Positions 17,270 through 25,662 of a stretch of DNA of 64,000 nucleotides are shown piece by piece (position 1 is the first letter of the stretch; each line of letters opens with the position of its first letter). The DNA is taken from contig JACKHS010000002.1 of assembly GCA_020638875.1 (NCBI GenBank), positions 1 to 64,000 of the forward strand. Reading direction: 5' to 3'. The notes beneath the pieces are model-generated. The model saw only the letters and a list, made by a program, of their open reading frames with translations. It did no database searches and was not told the DNA's origin. The DNA is from Planctomycetota bacterium (GTDB lineage Bacteria; Planctomycetota; UBA1135; GCA-002686595). The position numbers and the translations under genes were made by a program.

Positions 17270-17980
17270 ATGGAGCCCCTCCGCATCGTTCGCGCGCTCG
17301 TGAAGAAGGTCGACGCGCTCGAGTTCGCGCCGCCCGTCACGCACGTGTACGACCCGCTCGTCTACGCGAAGGCCGCGCAGGAGGCCTACCTCGAGCGCTT
17401 CGCGCGGCGCGGCGTCGAGGCGCTCTTCCTCGGCATGAACCCGGGGCCGTTCGGGATGGCGCAGACCGGCGTGCCCTTCGGCGAGGTCAACGCGGTGCGC
17501 GAGTGGATCGGCATCGAGGCGCCGGTCGGCAAGCCCGCGAACGAGCACCCCAAGCGGCCGATCGAGGGCTTCGCCTGCACGCGCAGCGAGGTCAGCGGCC
17601 GGCGCCTGTGGGGCTGGGCGGCCGAGCGCTTCGAGAGCGCCGACGCCTTCTTCGCGCGCTTCTTCGTGTGGAACTACTGCCCGCTCGTGTTCCTCGAGGA
17701 GACCGGCCGCAACCGCACGCCCGACAAGCTGCCCGTCGCTGAGCAAGCGCCGCTGTTCGCCGCGTGCGACGAGGCGCTGCGCCGCATGGTCGCGTACTGC
17801 CGCCCGCAGCGCGTGATCGGCGTGGGCAAGTTCGCCGAGACGCGCGCCCGCGCCGTGCTGGCCGACGCGGACGTCGAGTTCGGCACGATCCTGCACCCCA
17901 GCCCGGCCAGCCCCGCGGCGAACCGCGGCTGGGCGCCGCAGGCCGAGAAGCAGCTCGCGGCGATGGGGATCGAGCTCTGA
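17270..17980 (+). CDS. smug1: SMUG1-type uracil-DNA glycosylase
   Basis: A 236-residue family-3 uracil-DNA glycosylase, which removes uracil and hydroxymethyluracil from DNA in base excision repair. The active-site motif GMNPGPFGMAQTGVPFGE is present almost exactly as in animal SMUG1. EHPKRPIEGFACTRSEVSGRRLWGW and the second catalytic loop HPSPASPAANRGW (catalytic His) are also conserved. SMUG1 is common in animals and patchy in bacteria, including planctomycetes. It is preceded by its own leaderless promoter. Confidence 0.93.
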   Translation: MEPLRIVRALVKKVDALEFAPPVTHVYDPLVYAKAAQEAYLERFARRGVEALFLGMNPGPFGMAQTGVPFGEVNAVREWIGIEAPVGKPANEHPKRPIEGFACTRSEVSGRRLWGWAAERFESADAFFARFFVWNYCPLVFLEETGRNRTPDKLPVAEQAPLFAACDEALRRMVAYCRPQRVIGVGKFAETRARAVLADADVEFGTILHPSPASPAANRGWAPQAEKQLAAMGIEL

Positions 17981-17987
17981 GTCCGCG

Positions 17988-18353
17988 TCAGAGCGATGCG
18001 CCCACGCGCGCGAGCACCTGCACGAAGTCGCCGTCGCCCTCGAAGCCGTAGAGCGTCGGCTCGTGGCCGAACGTGCGGCGCAAGCCGATCCCCAGGAAGA
18101 CCTTGTCGCTGACGTCGAAGTCGACTCGACGCCGAGGTACGCGCCGAGTCGCGTGTCGTCTCGACGAGCTGACGAAGCCCTGGTGGCCCTCGACCTCCGT
18201 GTTCATGACGCGACACGCCGCCGGCGATCCACGGCCGCAGCTCATCGAGCACGGCTCGTAGCGCGGGCCGCCGTAGACCTCGAAGTTGCTCGAGCTGACA
18301 TCGATGCCGAGCTCGTTGACGTGTCGAGCCGATGTCGATGCCGAACTCTAGCG
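17988..18353 (-). pseudogene. Decayed outer-membrane beta-barrel fragment, copy A
   Basis: The minus strand encodes VDFDVSDKVFLGIGLRRTFG and onward to a terminal VGASL, then a stop at 17988. Upstream it needs at least one frame change: DDTRLGAYLGVES lies in another frame, and before it come EVEGHQGFVSSS and ELGIDVSSSNFEVYGGPRY. It is homologous to copy B on the opposite strand. No start or signal peptide is visible, so only the C-terminal ~110 codons are left. Confidence 0.6.
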
Positions 18354-18655
18354 GCGGCGCTCGCTACGTCGTTGGGCGTGATCGACGCCGTGCGGACGAC
18401 CTGCCCGTCCACCGGGCGGTAGTCCTCGAGAGCTCGGCGAGCGAGGTCGAGGCGCAGCAAGGCGTGCTCTCCGCTTCGGACAACGACACCACGATCGGCC
18501 TGTACCTCGGCGCCGGCATCGACTTCGACGTGAGCGAGAGCGTGTTCGTCGGTCTCGGCGTGCGCCAGACCTTCGGCCACGACCCGACCTTCGCCGGGCT
18601 CGAGGCCGACGGCGACTTCACGCAGGTCCTGGTGCGGGTCGGCGGCGCGTTCTGA
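18309..18655 (+). pseudogene. Decayed outer-membrane beta-barrel fragment, copy B
   Basis: The plus strand encodes IDFDVSESVFVGLGVRQTFG, continuing to a terminal VRVGGAF (Phe-ending, as barrels do) and a stop at 18655. Upstream, in pieces, come SASEVEAQQGVLSASDNDTT, GGARY and, in another frame, ELVDVSS at 18309. It mirrors copy A, and the two copies meet at GAGCTC (18309-18314). An open frame from 18332 exists, but it starts inside the domain with no signal peptide, so I treat it as a remnant. Confidence 0.6.
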
Positions 18656-18738
18656 GCGCGCGCCCCGAGCAGAGCGCGTCGGACGGCCCGAGCGGGGCCA
18701 GGACGCGCGGTCGCCTGGGCGCGGCCGCCGATTCGTCG

Positions 18739-18744
18739 TAGGCT
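18739..18744 (+). promoter_or_regulatory. -10-like box, leaderless start of the first ExbD-like paralog
   Basis: TAGGCT, 6 bases before the ATG at 18751. Confidence 0.5.
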
Positions 18745-18750
18745 CGGGAC

Positions 18751-19950
18751 ATGTCCCGCACGCTCGCTCGCCCGCACCCGCTCGACCACCCCTCGCTCGG
18801 CCTGCGCCTCGCCTCGTGGGCCGGCGCGCTCGCGGTCCTGGCGCTGCTCGCGCTCGTCGCCTCGTGGATCCCCTGGTTCGAGTTCGACTTCGACGTGCGC
18901 GGTGTGCGGCCGGCGCCGGTCGCGCTCGGCGGCTTCCTCACCGATCCGTTCAGCCTGCTCGTGCTCGGCGGCTGCGCGGCGCTCGCACTCGTGACGGTGC
19001 GCGCGCAGCGCGGCGAGGTGCACCGCACGTCGGGGCCCGTGCTGCTCGCGCTCCTCGCGACGATCGCCGGCGGCCTCTTCGCCGCGTGGGTCACCTGCCG
19101 TATCGCGTCCGACGGCGGCAGCCTGATCGGCACGGCGCCGCTCGCCGCCGCGCGCGGCGTGCTGCTCGGCGCCTGCGCGCTCTCGGCCGTCGCGCTGCTC
19201 GCGGCGCTCTCTCGGCGCGGCGAGCGCGGGCGCCTGGTCGCCCTCGCGTGCCTCGGCTACGCCGGCGCATGGGCCTGGCTGGTGGGCGGCTTCTACGCCG
19301 CGCAACTGAACACGACGGTCGTGTCGGAGGCCGTGCGGCCGGCCGAGGTCGACTACGCGCCGGCGCACCAGCGCGGCTTCCCGCTCGTGTCCTCGGAGCT
19401 GCGCGCCGACGGCGTGGTGAGCCTGCGCGGGACGGAGCTGGGCGTGGCCGACGCCGACGCGTGGGCGCGCGCGGTGCGCGCGGCCGTCGTCGCGAGCCCC
19501 ACGCTCTCGGACAGCGGCTGCGAGATCGCGGTGGACGCCGCGGCGCCGGCGGGACGCGTGCTCGAGCTCGTCGACGCGGCGCGCGACGCGGGCTTCCTGG
19601 GCGTCGGCTTCCTCGTGCGCGCTCCCGGCGCGCTGCCGCGCGACCGCCAGCTCGCCGTCTACCTGCCGCGCGCGGCCACCACGGCCGCGGCGCGCGGGAC
19701 GCCGGGCGCGCTGCTCCTCGAGCTCGCGCGCTCGGAGCGCGGCGACACGCTGCTCCGCGTGGACGGCGAGGCGGTCGGCGCGACCCGGCTCGCGCAGCGC
19801 GCCGCCGCCTGGCGCGCCGAGCAGCCCTACGGCGTGCTCGCGCTGACGACGACGCCCGACGTGCCCTTCCAGGCGGTCGCCGAGGCGCTCGCCACCTGCG
19901 CGCCGAACGGCGTGCGGCTCGTGTGGACCCAGGCCGGAGCGGAGGAGTGA
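18751..19950 (+). CDS. Five-helix membrane protein with two ExbD/TolR-like domains (paralog 1)
   Basis: A 399-residue protein not assigned to a named family. Five hydrophobic helices occupy about residues 20-190. Two consecutive repeats follow, each with the strand-helix-strand-helix-strand rhythm of the ExbD/TolR periplasmic domain. The first runs SELRADGVVSLRGTELG...AWARAVRAAV...CEIAVDAAAPAGRVLELVDAARDAGFLGVGFLV; the second runs LLELARSERGDTLLRVDGEAVG...VLALTTTPDVPFQAVAEALATCAPNGVRLVW. ExbD normally has one helix and one such domain and works with ExbB, but no ExbB is nearby. The ExbD resemblance is by pattern only. The next paralog overlaps its stop (TGATG). Confidence 0.55.
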   Translation: MSRTLARPHPLDHPSLGLRLASWAGALAVLALLALVASWIPWFEFDFDVRGVRPAPVALGGFLTDPFSLLVLGGCAALALVTVRAQRGEVHRTSGPVLLALLATIAGGLFAAWVTCRIASDGGSLIGTAPLAAARGVLLGACALSAVALLAALSRRGERGRLVALACLGYAGAWAWLVGGFYAAQLNTTVVSEAVRPAEVDYAPAHQRGFPLVSSELRADGVVSLRGTELGVADADAWARAVRAAVVASPTLSDSGCEIAVDAAAPAGRVLELVDAARDAGFLGVGFLVRAPGALPRDRQLAVYLPRAATTAAARGTPGALLLELARSERGDTLLRVDGEAVGATRLAQRAAAWRAEQPYGVLALTTTPDVPFQAVAEALATCAPNGVRLVWTQAGAEE

Positions 19951-21191
19951 TGCCCGACACCACCATCGTCGTACAGGCCCCGCGGCTTCGCCGCCGCGTC
20001 GACTCGCTCGCGTGGACGTGGAGCCGGCGCGGGCTCGCGCTCGCTGCCGCGGGCACGCTGGTCGTGATCGCGCTCCTGGCGCAGGCCGTGCTGCCCTATC
20101 ACGTGTTCTCGTTCGACGACGAACCGCGGCCCCTCGGCCTCGCCGAGCTGCTGAACGATGGGTTCGTCCTCACGCCCGTGCTGCTGGGCTCGGCGGTGTG
20201 CCTCGCGCTCTTGTGGGCGCAGCGCGGTCAGGCGGACCGCTACGCGCCGCTCGTCGTCGTGGCGATGATGCTCGGGCTCGCGGGCGGCTTCGCGGGCATC
20301 TCCGCCACGAGCTTCATCGCGAGCGAGGGCGACCTCGTCCTGGGGCCGGGCAGCGCGATGAGGTTCTCGATCGGCGCGCTGGGGCTCGCGTCGGCCGTGG
20401 CGCTCGTCGCGCTCGTGCGCCTCATCGCGACGCGCTCCCCGCAGCGCGGGCGCTGGATCGCGGCGTACGTCGTGGTTTGGGGCGCGTTCTTCGGGGGGCT
20501 TCAGCAGGTCTGGCTCGTGCAGGCGGACGACGGCGTGCAGCTCACCCCCGGACAGGAGCTGGCCGAGCTCCCCGCCGCGCTGGTCCTGCCCGTCCGATAC
20601 GACAAGCCCGGCTCGCTGGACCGGCGCACCGCGCGACTGCAGGTGCAGCTCACGGCCGACGGTCGGCTTCACGAGGACGGCGCGGAGCTGACGCCGGCGG
20701 CGCTGCGCGCCGAGCTGCTGCCCGCCGTGCGCGCCGCCGCGTCGCACCACGAAGCGCCGCTGGTGCTGCTCTCCGTCGACCGCCACGCGCGCTGGGACGC
20801 GCTCGTCCACACCATCGATACGGGCCTCCCCACGGACGCGGGCGTCGTGGCGCTCGACCTCGCCGTTCACGTCGCCGAGTCGCGGCACCCCACGTGGTGT
20901 CGCGGCGCGATCGGCACCGGCCTCGGCTACGCGCCCGCCGCAGCCTCGGGTGAAGACCCCAGCGAGCCCATCCGCGTGCGCGCGCGACGCGCGGGAGACG
21001 TCTTCGAGCTCGGCCTCGACGGTGAGCCCTTCCGCGCGCCCGACGTCTTCCTCGCGAGCTACCGTGAGCGGCTGCGGGGGCACACGATCGTGCTCGCCGC
21101 CCCCGCCGAGGCCACGTGGGGCGACCTCGCGCCGGTGCTCGGTCGCCTGGCGTACGACTACCTGCTCGTCGAGTTCGCCGTCGAGGACTGA
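19950..21191 (+). CDS. Five-helix membrane protein with two ExbD/TolR-like domains (paralog 2)
   Basis: A 413-residue paralog starting at an ATG that shares its A with the previous gene's TGA, so translation is probably coupled. It has a basic N-terminus (RLRRRVDSLAWTWSRRG), five helices up to about residue 190 and two ExbD-like repeats: RLQVQLTADGRLHEDGAELTPAALRAELLP...VLLSVDRHARWDALVHTID, and FELGLDGEPFRAPDVFLASY...IVLAAPAEATWGDLAPVLGRLAYDYLLVEF. Parts are base-for-base identical to paralog 3. Function unknown; an envelope role is inferred from topology. Confidence 0.55.
   Translation: MPDTTIVVQAPRLRRRVDSLAWTWSRRGLALAAAGTLVVIALLAQAVLPYHVFSFDDEPRPLGLAELLNDGFVLTPVLLGSAVCLALLWAQRGQADRYAPLVVVAMMLGLAGGFAGISATSFIASEGDLVLGPGSAMRFSIGALGLASAVALVALVRLIATRSPQRGRWIAAYVVVWGAFFGGLQQVWLVQADDGVQLTPGQELAELPAALVLPVRYDKPGSLDRRTARLQVQLTADGRLHEDGAELTPAALRAELLPAVRAAASHHEAPLVLLSVDRHARWDALVHTIDTGLPTDAGVVALDLAVHVAESRHPTWCRGAIGTGLGYAPAAASGEDPSEPIRVRARRAGDVFELGLDGEPFRAPDVFLASYRERLRGHTIVLAAPAEATWGDLAPVLGRLAYDYLLVEFAVED
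20220..20290 (+). repeat. 71-base block identical to 21585-21655
   Basis: Lies in the second-to-third helix region of paralog 2. It matches paralog 3 without a mismatch at a constant offset of 1365 bases. Confidence 0.85.
20376..20540 (+). repeat. 165-base block identical to 21741-21905
   Basis: Covers the fourth and fifth helices of paralog 2 (GLASAVALVALVRLIATRSP through WLVQADDGVQ). It is identical, including third codon positions, to paralog 3 at the same 1365-base offset. Confidence 0.9.
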
Positions 21192-21317
21192 CCGACTCGC
21201 GCGCGCGGGTTCGGGACGAGCTTCGGCTAGCCTTCGCACCGAGGGTGCCGGGGCTCGCTCGCGCGATCTGCGCGCGCCCCGAACGCCGCCTCGAGCAGCG
21301 CCCCGGCGAGGAGCCCG

Positions 21318-22556
21318 ATGGAGACCAAGAGCACGCAACGAAAGCGCCCGCTTCGCCGCCGCGTCGACTCGCTCGCGTGGACGTGGACCCGGCGCGGGCT
21401 CGCGCTCGTCGCCGCGGGCTTTGTCATCGCGCTCGCGTACCTGGGGATCGCCGTGCTGCCCTTTGAAAGGCTCACGCCCGTCCCGGGCCCGGCGACGCTG
21501 AGCCTCGCGGCGCTCGTTCAGGACGGGCTCTTCCAGACACCCGTGCTGGTGGGCTGGGCGCTGTGCCTCGCGCTCCTGTGGGGCCAGCGCGGTCAGGCGG
21601 ACCGCTACGCGCCGCTCGTCGTCGTGGCGATGATGCTCGGGCTCGCGGGCGGCTTGGCGGGGATCTCCGCCGCCAACAGGATCGCGAGCGATTGCGGGCT
21701 GATGCTGGGAACGGGCACCGCGATGACGTTCTCGATCGCCGCGCTGGGGCTCGCGTCGGCCGTGGCGCTCGTCGCGCTCGTGCGCCTCATCGCGACGCGC
21801 TCCCCGCAGCGCGGGCGCTGGATCGCGGCGTACGTCGTGGTTTGGGGCGCGTTCTTCGGGGGGCTTCAGCAGGTCTGGCTCGTGCAGGCGGACGACGGCG
21901 TGCAGATCGTCGCGGGCCAAGAGCTGGCCGAGGTGCCCTGGGAGCTGACCTGGCCGGTCCGCAACGACAAGCCGAACACCGTGGACGCGCGCACCGCGCG
22001 GCTGCAAGTGCAGCTCACCGCGGACGGTCGACTGCACGAGGACGGCCAGGAGATCACGCCGGCGGCGCTGCGCGCCGAGCTCCTGCCCGCCGTGCGCGCT
22101 GCATCGTCGTTTTGCGAGACGCCGCAGTTGCTGCTCTCCGTCGACCGCCGCACGCGTTGGGACGCGTTGGTGCACGCCGTCGACGCAGCGCTCCCCGCGG
22201 GCGAGGGCGACGTGCTGTTGGACCTCGCCGTTCACGTCGCCGAGTCGCGGCATCCGGCCTGGTGCCACGGGATGATCCGGACCGGCATCGGGCTCGCGCG
22301 CCCCGCGGCCTCGGGTGAAGACCCCATCGAGCAAGTGCGCGTGCACGTGCGCCGCACGGACGCGGGGCCGAGACTCGGCCTGGAAGGCGAGCCGTTCCGC
22401 GAGCCGGAAGCGTTCGTCGCGAACCTCGTCGAGCGGCTCGGCCCGGCCATCGTCCTCCTCGTCGCCCCCGCCGAGGCGACGTGGGGCGACCTCGCGCCGG
22501 TGCTCGCTCGCCTGGCAAACGACTACCTGCTCGTCGAGTTCGCCGTCGAGCGCTGA
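21318..22556 (+). CDS. Five-helix membrane protein with two ExbD/TolR-like domains (paralog 3)
   Basis: A 412-residue paralog of the two preceding proteins with the same layout: basic N-terminus, five helices, then RLQVQLTADGRLHEDGQEITPAALRAELLP...LLLSVDRRTRWDALVHAVD and LGLEGEPFREPEAFVANLVERL...IVLLVAPAEATWGDLAPVLARLANDYLLVEF. It lies 126 bases after paralog 2, with a GAGGAG Shine-Dalgarno site before the ATG. Against paralog 2 it alternates between diverged stretches and perfectly identical stretches, which suggests recent gene conversion. Confidence 0.55.
   Translation: METKSTQRKRPLRRRVDSLAWTWTRRGLALVAAGFVIALAYLGIAVLPFERLTPVPGPATLSLAALVQDGLFQTPVLVGWALCLALLWGQRGQADRYAPLVVVAMMLGLAGGLAGISAANRIASDCGLMLGTGTAMTFSIAALGLASAVALVALVRLIATRSPQRGRWIAAYVVVWGAFFGGLQQVWLVQADDGVQIVAGQELAEVPWELTWPVRNDKPNTVDARTARLQVQLTADGRLHEDGQEITPAALRAELLPAVRAASSFCETPQLLLSVDRRTRWDALVHAVDAALPAGEGDVLLDLAVHVAESRHPAWCHGMIRTGIGLARPAASGEDPIEQVRVHVRRTDAGPRLGLEGEPFREPEAFVANLVERLGPAIVLLVAPAEATWGDLAPVLARLANDYLLVEFAVER
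21741..21905 (+). repeat. Partner copy of the 165-base identical block
   Basis: Exact copy of 20376-20540. A shorter exact block (21585-21655) lies just before it. Confidence 0.9.
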
Positions 22557-22624
22557 CGCCCCCGCCACGCACCTCGAACACGAAAGCCGCGTCGGGCCGC
22601 GTATCCGGCCGCGCGGGGCGGTGG

Positions 22625-22655
22625 TAGCCTTGGATCGTCCGGTCCCCCGCCGGAC
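22625..22655 (+). promoter_or_regulatory. -10-like box followed by leader hairpin
   Basis: TAGCCT at 22625-22630, 66 bases before the ATG at 22697. Immediately after it is a 6-bp hairpin, GTCCGG/CCGGAC (22637-22655). This is one of the few genes here with a real leader. Confidence 0.4.
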
Positions 22656-22696
22656 GCCCCCGTATTCCCCAGCGGCCCCCCCGGCCCAGGCTCTCC

Positions 22697-24549
22697 ATGA
22701 ATTCGCACGCCCTGCGCGGCCTCAGCGCCCTCGTTCCGTCCCTGCTCCTCGTCTCCGCGGCTCACGCGCAGTGGTCCTCCGATCCCATGGCGAACCTCGC
22801 CATCGGCGACGCCGCCAGCGATCAGAACCAAGCCAAGATCGTCGCGACCGCCGACGGCGGCTGCTACGTGAGCTGGTTCGACGGCATCGGCTCGGGCTGG
22901 GACGTGCGCCTGCAGAAGCTCGACGCCGCGGGCAACGAGCTGTGGGCGCACAACGGCGTGCTCGTGCGCGACCGCAGCTACTCGTCGACGCAGGACTACG
23001 GCCTCGACCTCGACGCGACCGGCGGCGCGGTGCTCGCCTTCCGCGACGACAACTTCGGCAGTGACCAGGTGACCGTGCAGCGCGTCACCGCGTCGGGCAC
23101 GCTCGTGTGGGGTCCCGCCGGCGTGCAGGTCACGAACACGACCAACTTCATCGCCAGCCCGCGCGTGACCGGGTGCGCCAACGGCGACGTCGTCGTCGCG
23201 TGGACCGAGAACAGCCTCGGCCGCGTGATGCGCCTCCTGCCGAACGGCGGCAACGCTTGGGCCGCGCCGGTCGACCTGACGCCGGCGGCGGGCACCTACT
23301 CGCCCAGCGACATCCACGCGCACGGCGACGACGTGATCGTCTCGATGGTGCACCAGACCACGTCGAGCTTCCTCGCGCCCAAGCACCTCGTCGCGCAGAA
23401 GCTCGACCCGCTCGGCGCGCCGCTGTGGGGCGCGACGCCGGTGCAGGTCTTCGACGGCGGCTCGCTGCAGATCGGCAACTACCCGCGCTTCGTCCCCGAC
23501 GGCGCGGGCGGCGCGGTCTTCGCCTGGTACGGCGTCTCGCCGCTGCAGGTCTACGCGCAGCACGTCCTCGCGAACGGCGCCGAGGCCTTCCCGCACAACG
23601 GCTCGGTGGGCTCGACGAACGCCGCCAACGTCCGCGTCGACCCCTCCGCCTGCTGGGACGCCACGACCTCGAGCGTCGTCATGTTCTGGGAGGAGGAGAA
23701 CGGCACGCAGTCGGCCTACGGCCTCTCCGGTCAGCGCTTCGACGCCGCGGGCGTCGCGCAGTGGGGGCCGACGGGCATCACCTACGTCCCGCTCGGTTCG
23801 AAGCCGATCACGGGCACGAAGGTGCTGAACCTCGCGAGCGTGGGCAACGGCGGCTGGAGCATGGTGATCTGGAACGAGGGCCTGACGCCGACCTCGGACG
23901 CGCTGCGCGGCGGCATCGTAGACCCCAACGGGACGATGACGTCGGGCCCCTTCGACGTGTCCACGGCGCCCGGCATCAAGTACCGCATGGACGCGGCGCT
24001 CTCCGCGCACGGTGACGCGCTGCTCGTCTGGCACGACGAGCGCAACGACGGCGGCGACATCTACGGACAGAACGTGAAGCCCGACGGCACGCTCGGCGCC
24101 TCGGTGACCACCGCCTACTGCTTCGGCGTCGGCTGCCCGTGCGGCAACGACGACGCGGGCGCGGGCTGCCGCAACGGTACCGGTGCCGGCGCCCTGCTCA
24201 CGTCGACGGGCTCCTCGTCGATCTCCGCCGGGAACCTCGTGCTCAGCGGCAGCGGGCTCCCGTCAACCAGCCGGGCCTCTACTTCCAGGGCCTCAACGCG
24301 GTGAACGGCGGCGCCGGCACGCTCTTCGGCGACGGCCTGCGCTGCGCGGGCGGCTCGGTCGTGCGCCTGCAGATCCGCGTCGCCGGAGCCTCGGGCACCT
24401 CGGTCACGACGGTGAACGTCGGCGTGAAGGGCGGCGTCGCGATCGGCGACGTGCGCCGCTACCAGCTCTGGTACCGCGACCCCGCCGGCTCGCCCTGCGG
24501 CGCCTTCTTCAACCTGACGAACGGCCTCGAGCTGACCTGGCTGCCGTAG
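22697..24549 (+). pseudogene. Secreted beta-propeller-like protein, C-terminus out of frame
   Basis: A signal peptide (LVPSLLLVSAAHA) is followed by repeated ~50-residue units with W and D/G-rich turns (KIVATADGGCYVSWFDG, LDLDATGGAVLAFRDD, HGDALLVWHDERNDGGDIYG), as in surface beta-propellers. The Cys-rich stretch CFGVGCPCGNDDAGAGC leads into a conserved planctomycete C-terminal module. That module breaks after SGSGLP near 24263: the rest (NQPGLYFQGLNAVNGGAG through NLTNGLELTWLP) lies in another frame to 24549, consistent with one missing base. The original frame stops at 24304. Function is probably extracellular, unknown. Confidence 0.75.
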
Positions 24550-24571
24550 GTCGCCGCGCCGACCTCGCCCG

Positions 24572-24610
24572 GACGCCGGGCCCCTCCCCACGCGGGCGGG
24601 GCCCGGCGTC
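24572..24610. terminator. Perfect 13-bp hairpin terminator
   Basis: GACGCCGGGCCCC (24572-24584) pairs exactly with GGGGCCCGGCGTC (24598-24610), followed by TT. It ends 4 bases before the -10 box of the next gene. Confidence 0.75.
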
Positions 24611-24614
24611 TTGC

Positions 24615-24620
24615 TATGCT
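24615..24620 (+). promoter_or_regulatory. -10-like box, leaderless start of the isomerase/epimerase gene
   Basis: TATGCT, 6 bases before the ATG at 24627. Any -35 contact would fall inside the preceding terminator hairpin. Confidence 0.5.
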
Positions 24621-24626
24621 CCGGCC

Positions 24627-25544
24627 ATGATCCGCCCCGAGCCCTTCGCCCTCGATCGCCGCGCGCTGCTCGCCGGAGCCGCCGCGGGCGCCGCCCTGCT
24701 CACGACCACGAGCCCCGCCGCCGCCATGAGCCCGTCACCGCGCCGCACGTACAAGAAGGCCGTCAAGATCGGCATGGTCCAGGTCGAGGGCACGCTGCAG
24801 GACAAGTTCGCGCTGCTGAAGGAGCTCGGCTTCGACGGCGTCGAGCTCGACAGCCCCTCGAACCTCGACCTCGACGAGGTGCTCGCCGCGAAGGCCGCGA
24901 CCGGGCTCGAGGTGCCGGGCGTGGTCGACTCGGCGCACTGGGGCAAGCCCTTCTCGCACCCCGACGCCGCCGTGCGCGCCGAAGGCCGCGCCGCGCTGGA
25001 GACGGCGTTGCGCGACTGCAAGAAGGTCGGCGGCACGTCGGTGCTCGTCGTGCCGGCCGTCGTGAACGGCGACGTGAGCTACGACGACGCCTACCGCCGC
25101 TCGCAGGAGGAGCTCCGCCAGCTCGTCCCGCTGGCCGAGGAGCTCGACGTGCGCATCGCGTTCGAGAACGTGTGGAACAACTTCCTGCTGTCGCCGCTCG
25201 AGGCCGCGCGCTACGTCGACGAGTTCGAGAGCGCGCACGTCGGCTGGCACCTCGACCTCGGCAACCTCGTGCTCTACGGCTGGCCCGACCAGTGGATCAA
25301 GATCCTGGGCAAGCGCATCTTCAAGCTCGACCTCAAGGACTACAGCCGCAAGAAGTGCAACGAGGAGGGCCGCTGGGCCGGCTTCGGCGTGCAGATCGGC
25401 GAGGGCGACGTGGGCTGGCCGGCGGTGATGAAGGCGCTCGACGAGCTCGGCTACACGGGCTGGGGCGCGGCGGAGGTCGGCGGCGGCGGGCGCGAGCGCC
25501 TGGCCGAGATCGCGGCGAACATCGACCGCGTCTACGCGATGTAG
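24627..25544 (+). CDS. Tat-exported sugar phosphate isomerase/epimerase (AP_endonuc_2 fold)
   Basis: A 305-residue xylose-isomerase-like TIM barrel with a Tat signal (DRRALLAGAAAGAALLTT), so it acts in the periplasm. Barrel motifs: FDGVELDSPSNLDLDEV, the metal-binding strand IAFENVWNNFLLSP (Glu), VGWHLDLGNLVLYGWPDQWI (His, Asp), IFKLDLKDYSRK and VGWPAVMKALDELGYTGWGAAEV (Glu). It heads a group with DUF1080 and Gfo/Idh/MocA proteins, a common planctomycete set for breaking down sugars through 3-keto intermediates. Confidence 0.85.
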   Translation: MIRPEPFALDRRALLAGAAAGAALLTTTSPAAAMSPSPRRTYKKAVKIGMVQVEGTLQDKFALLKELGFDGVELDSPSNLDLDEVLAAKAATGLEVPGVVDSAHWGKPFSHPDAAVRAEGRAALETALRDCKKVGGTSVLVVPAVVNGDVSYDDAYRRSQEELRQLVPLAEELDVRIAFENVWNNFLLSPLEAARYVDEFESAHVGWHLDLGNLVLYGWPDQWIKILGKRIFKLDLKDYSRKKCNEEGRWAGFGVQIGEGDVGWPAVMKALDELGYTGWGAAEVGGGGRERLAEIAANIDRVYAM

Positions 25545-25580
25545 GTCGCGGTCCGGCATGCCGCGACGCCCGGCCCCGGA

Positions 25581-25619
25581 CGCGCGCCGCGCCGCGGCCC
25601 TTGCGGGCGGCGGCGCGCG
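25581..25619. terminator. GC hairpin after the isomerase/epimerase gene
   Basis: Arms of 10 bases (25581-25590 with 25610-25619, CGCGCGCCGC and complement) close a loop that can pair further. It lies 37 bases after the stop codon and 43 bases before the next ATG. Confidence 0.5.
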
Positions 25620-25662
25620 CTCGTATTCAGGGGGGCTCCCCGCCTCCCCCGCCCCCGCGCCG

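Noticed and set aside
18332..18655. Intact small outer-membrane protein gene on the plus strand
   Set aside because: The frame starts mid-domain without a signal peptide, and its upstream homology lies in another frame; treated as a remnant.
17988..18655. Fold-back sequencing artefact
   Set aside because: The two arms differ at many positions, including silent ones, so one is not a simple reverse copy of the other.
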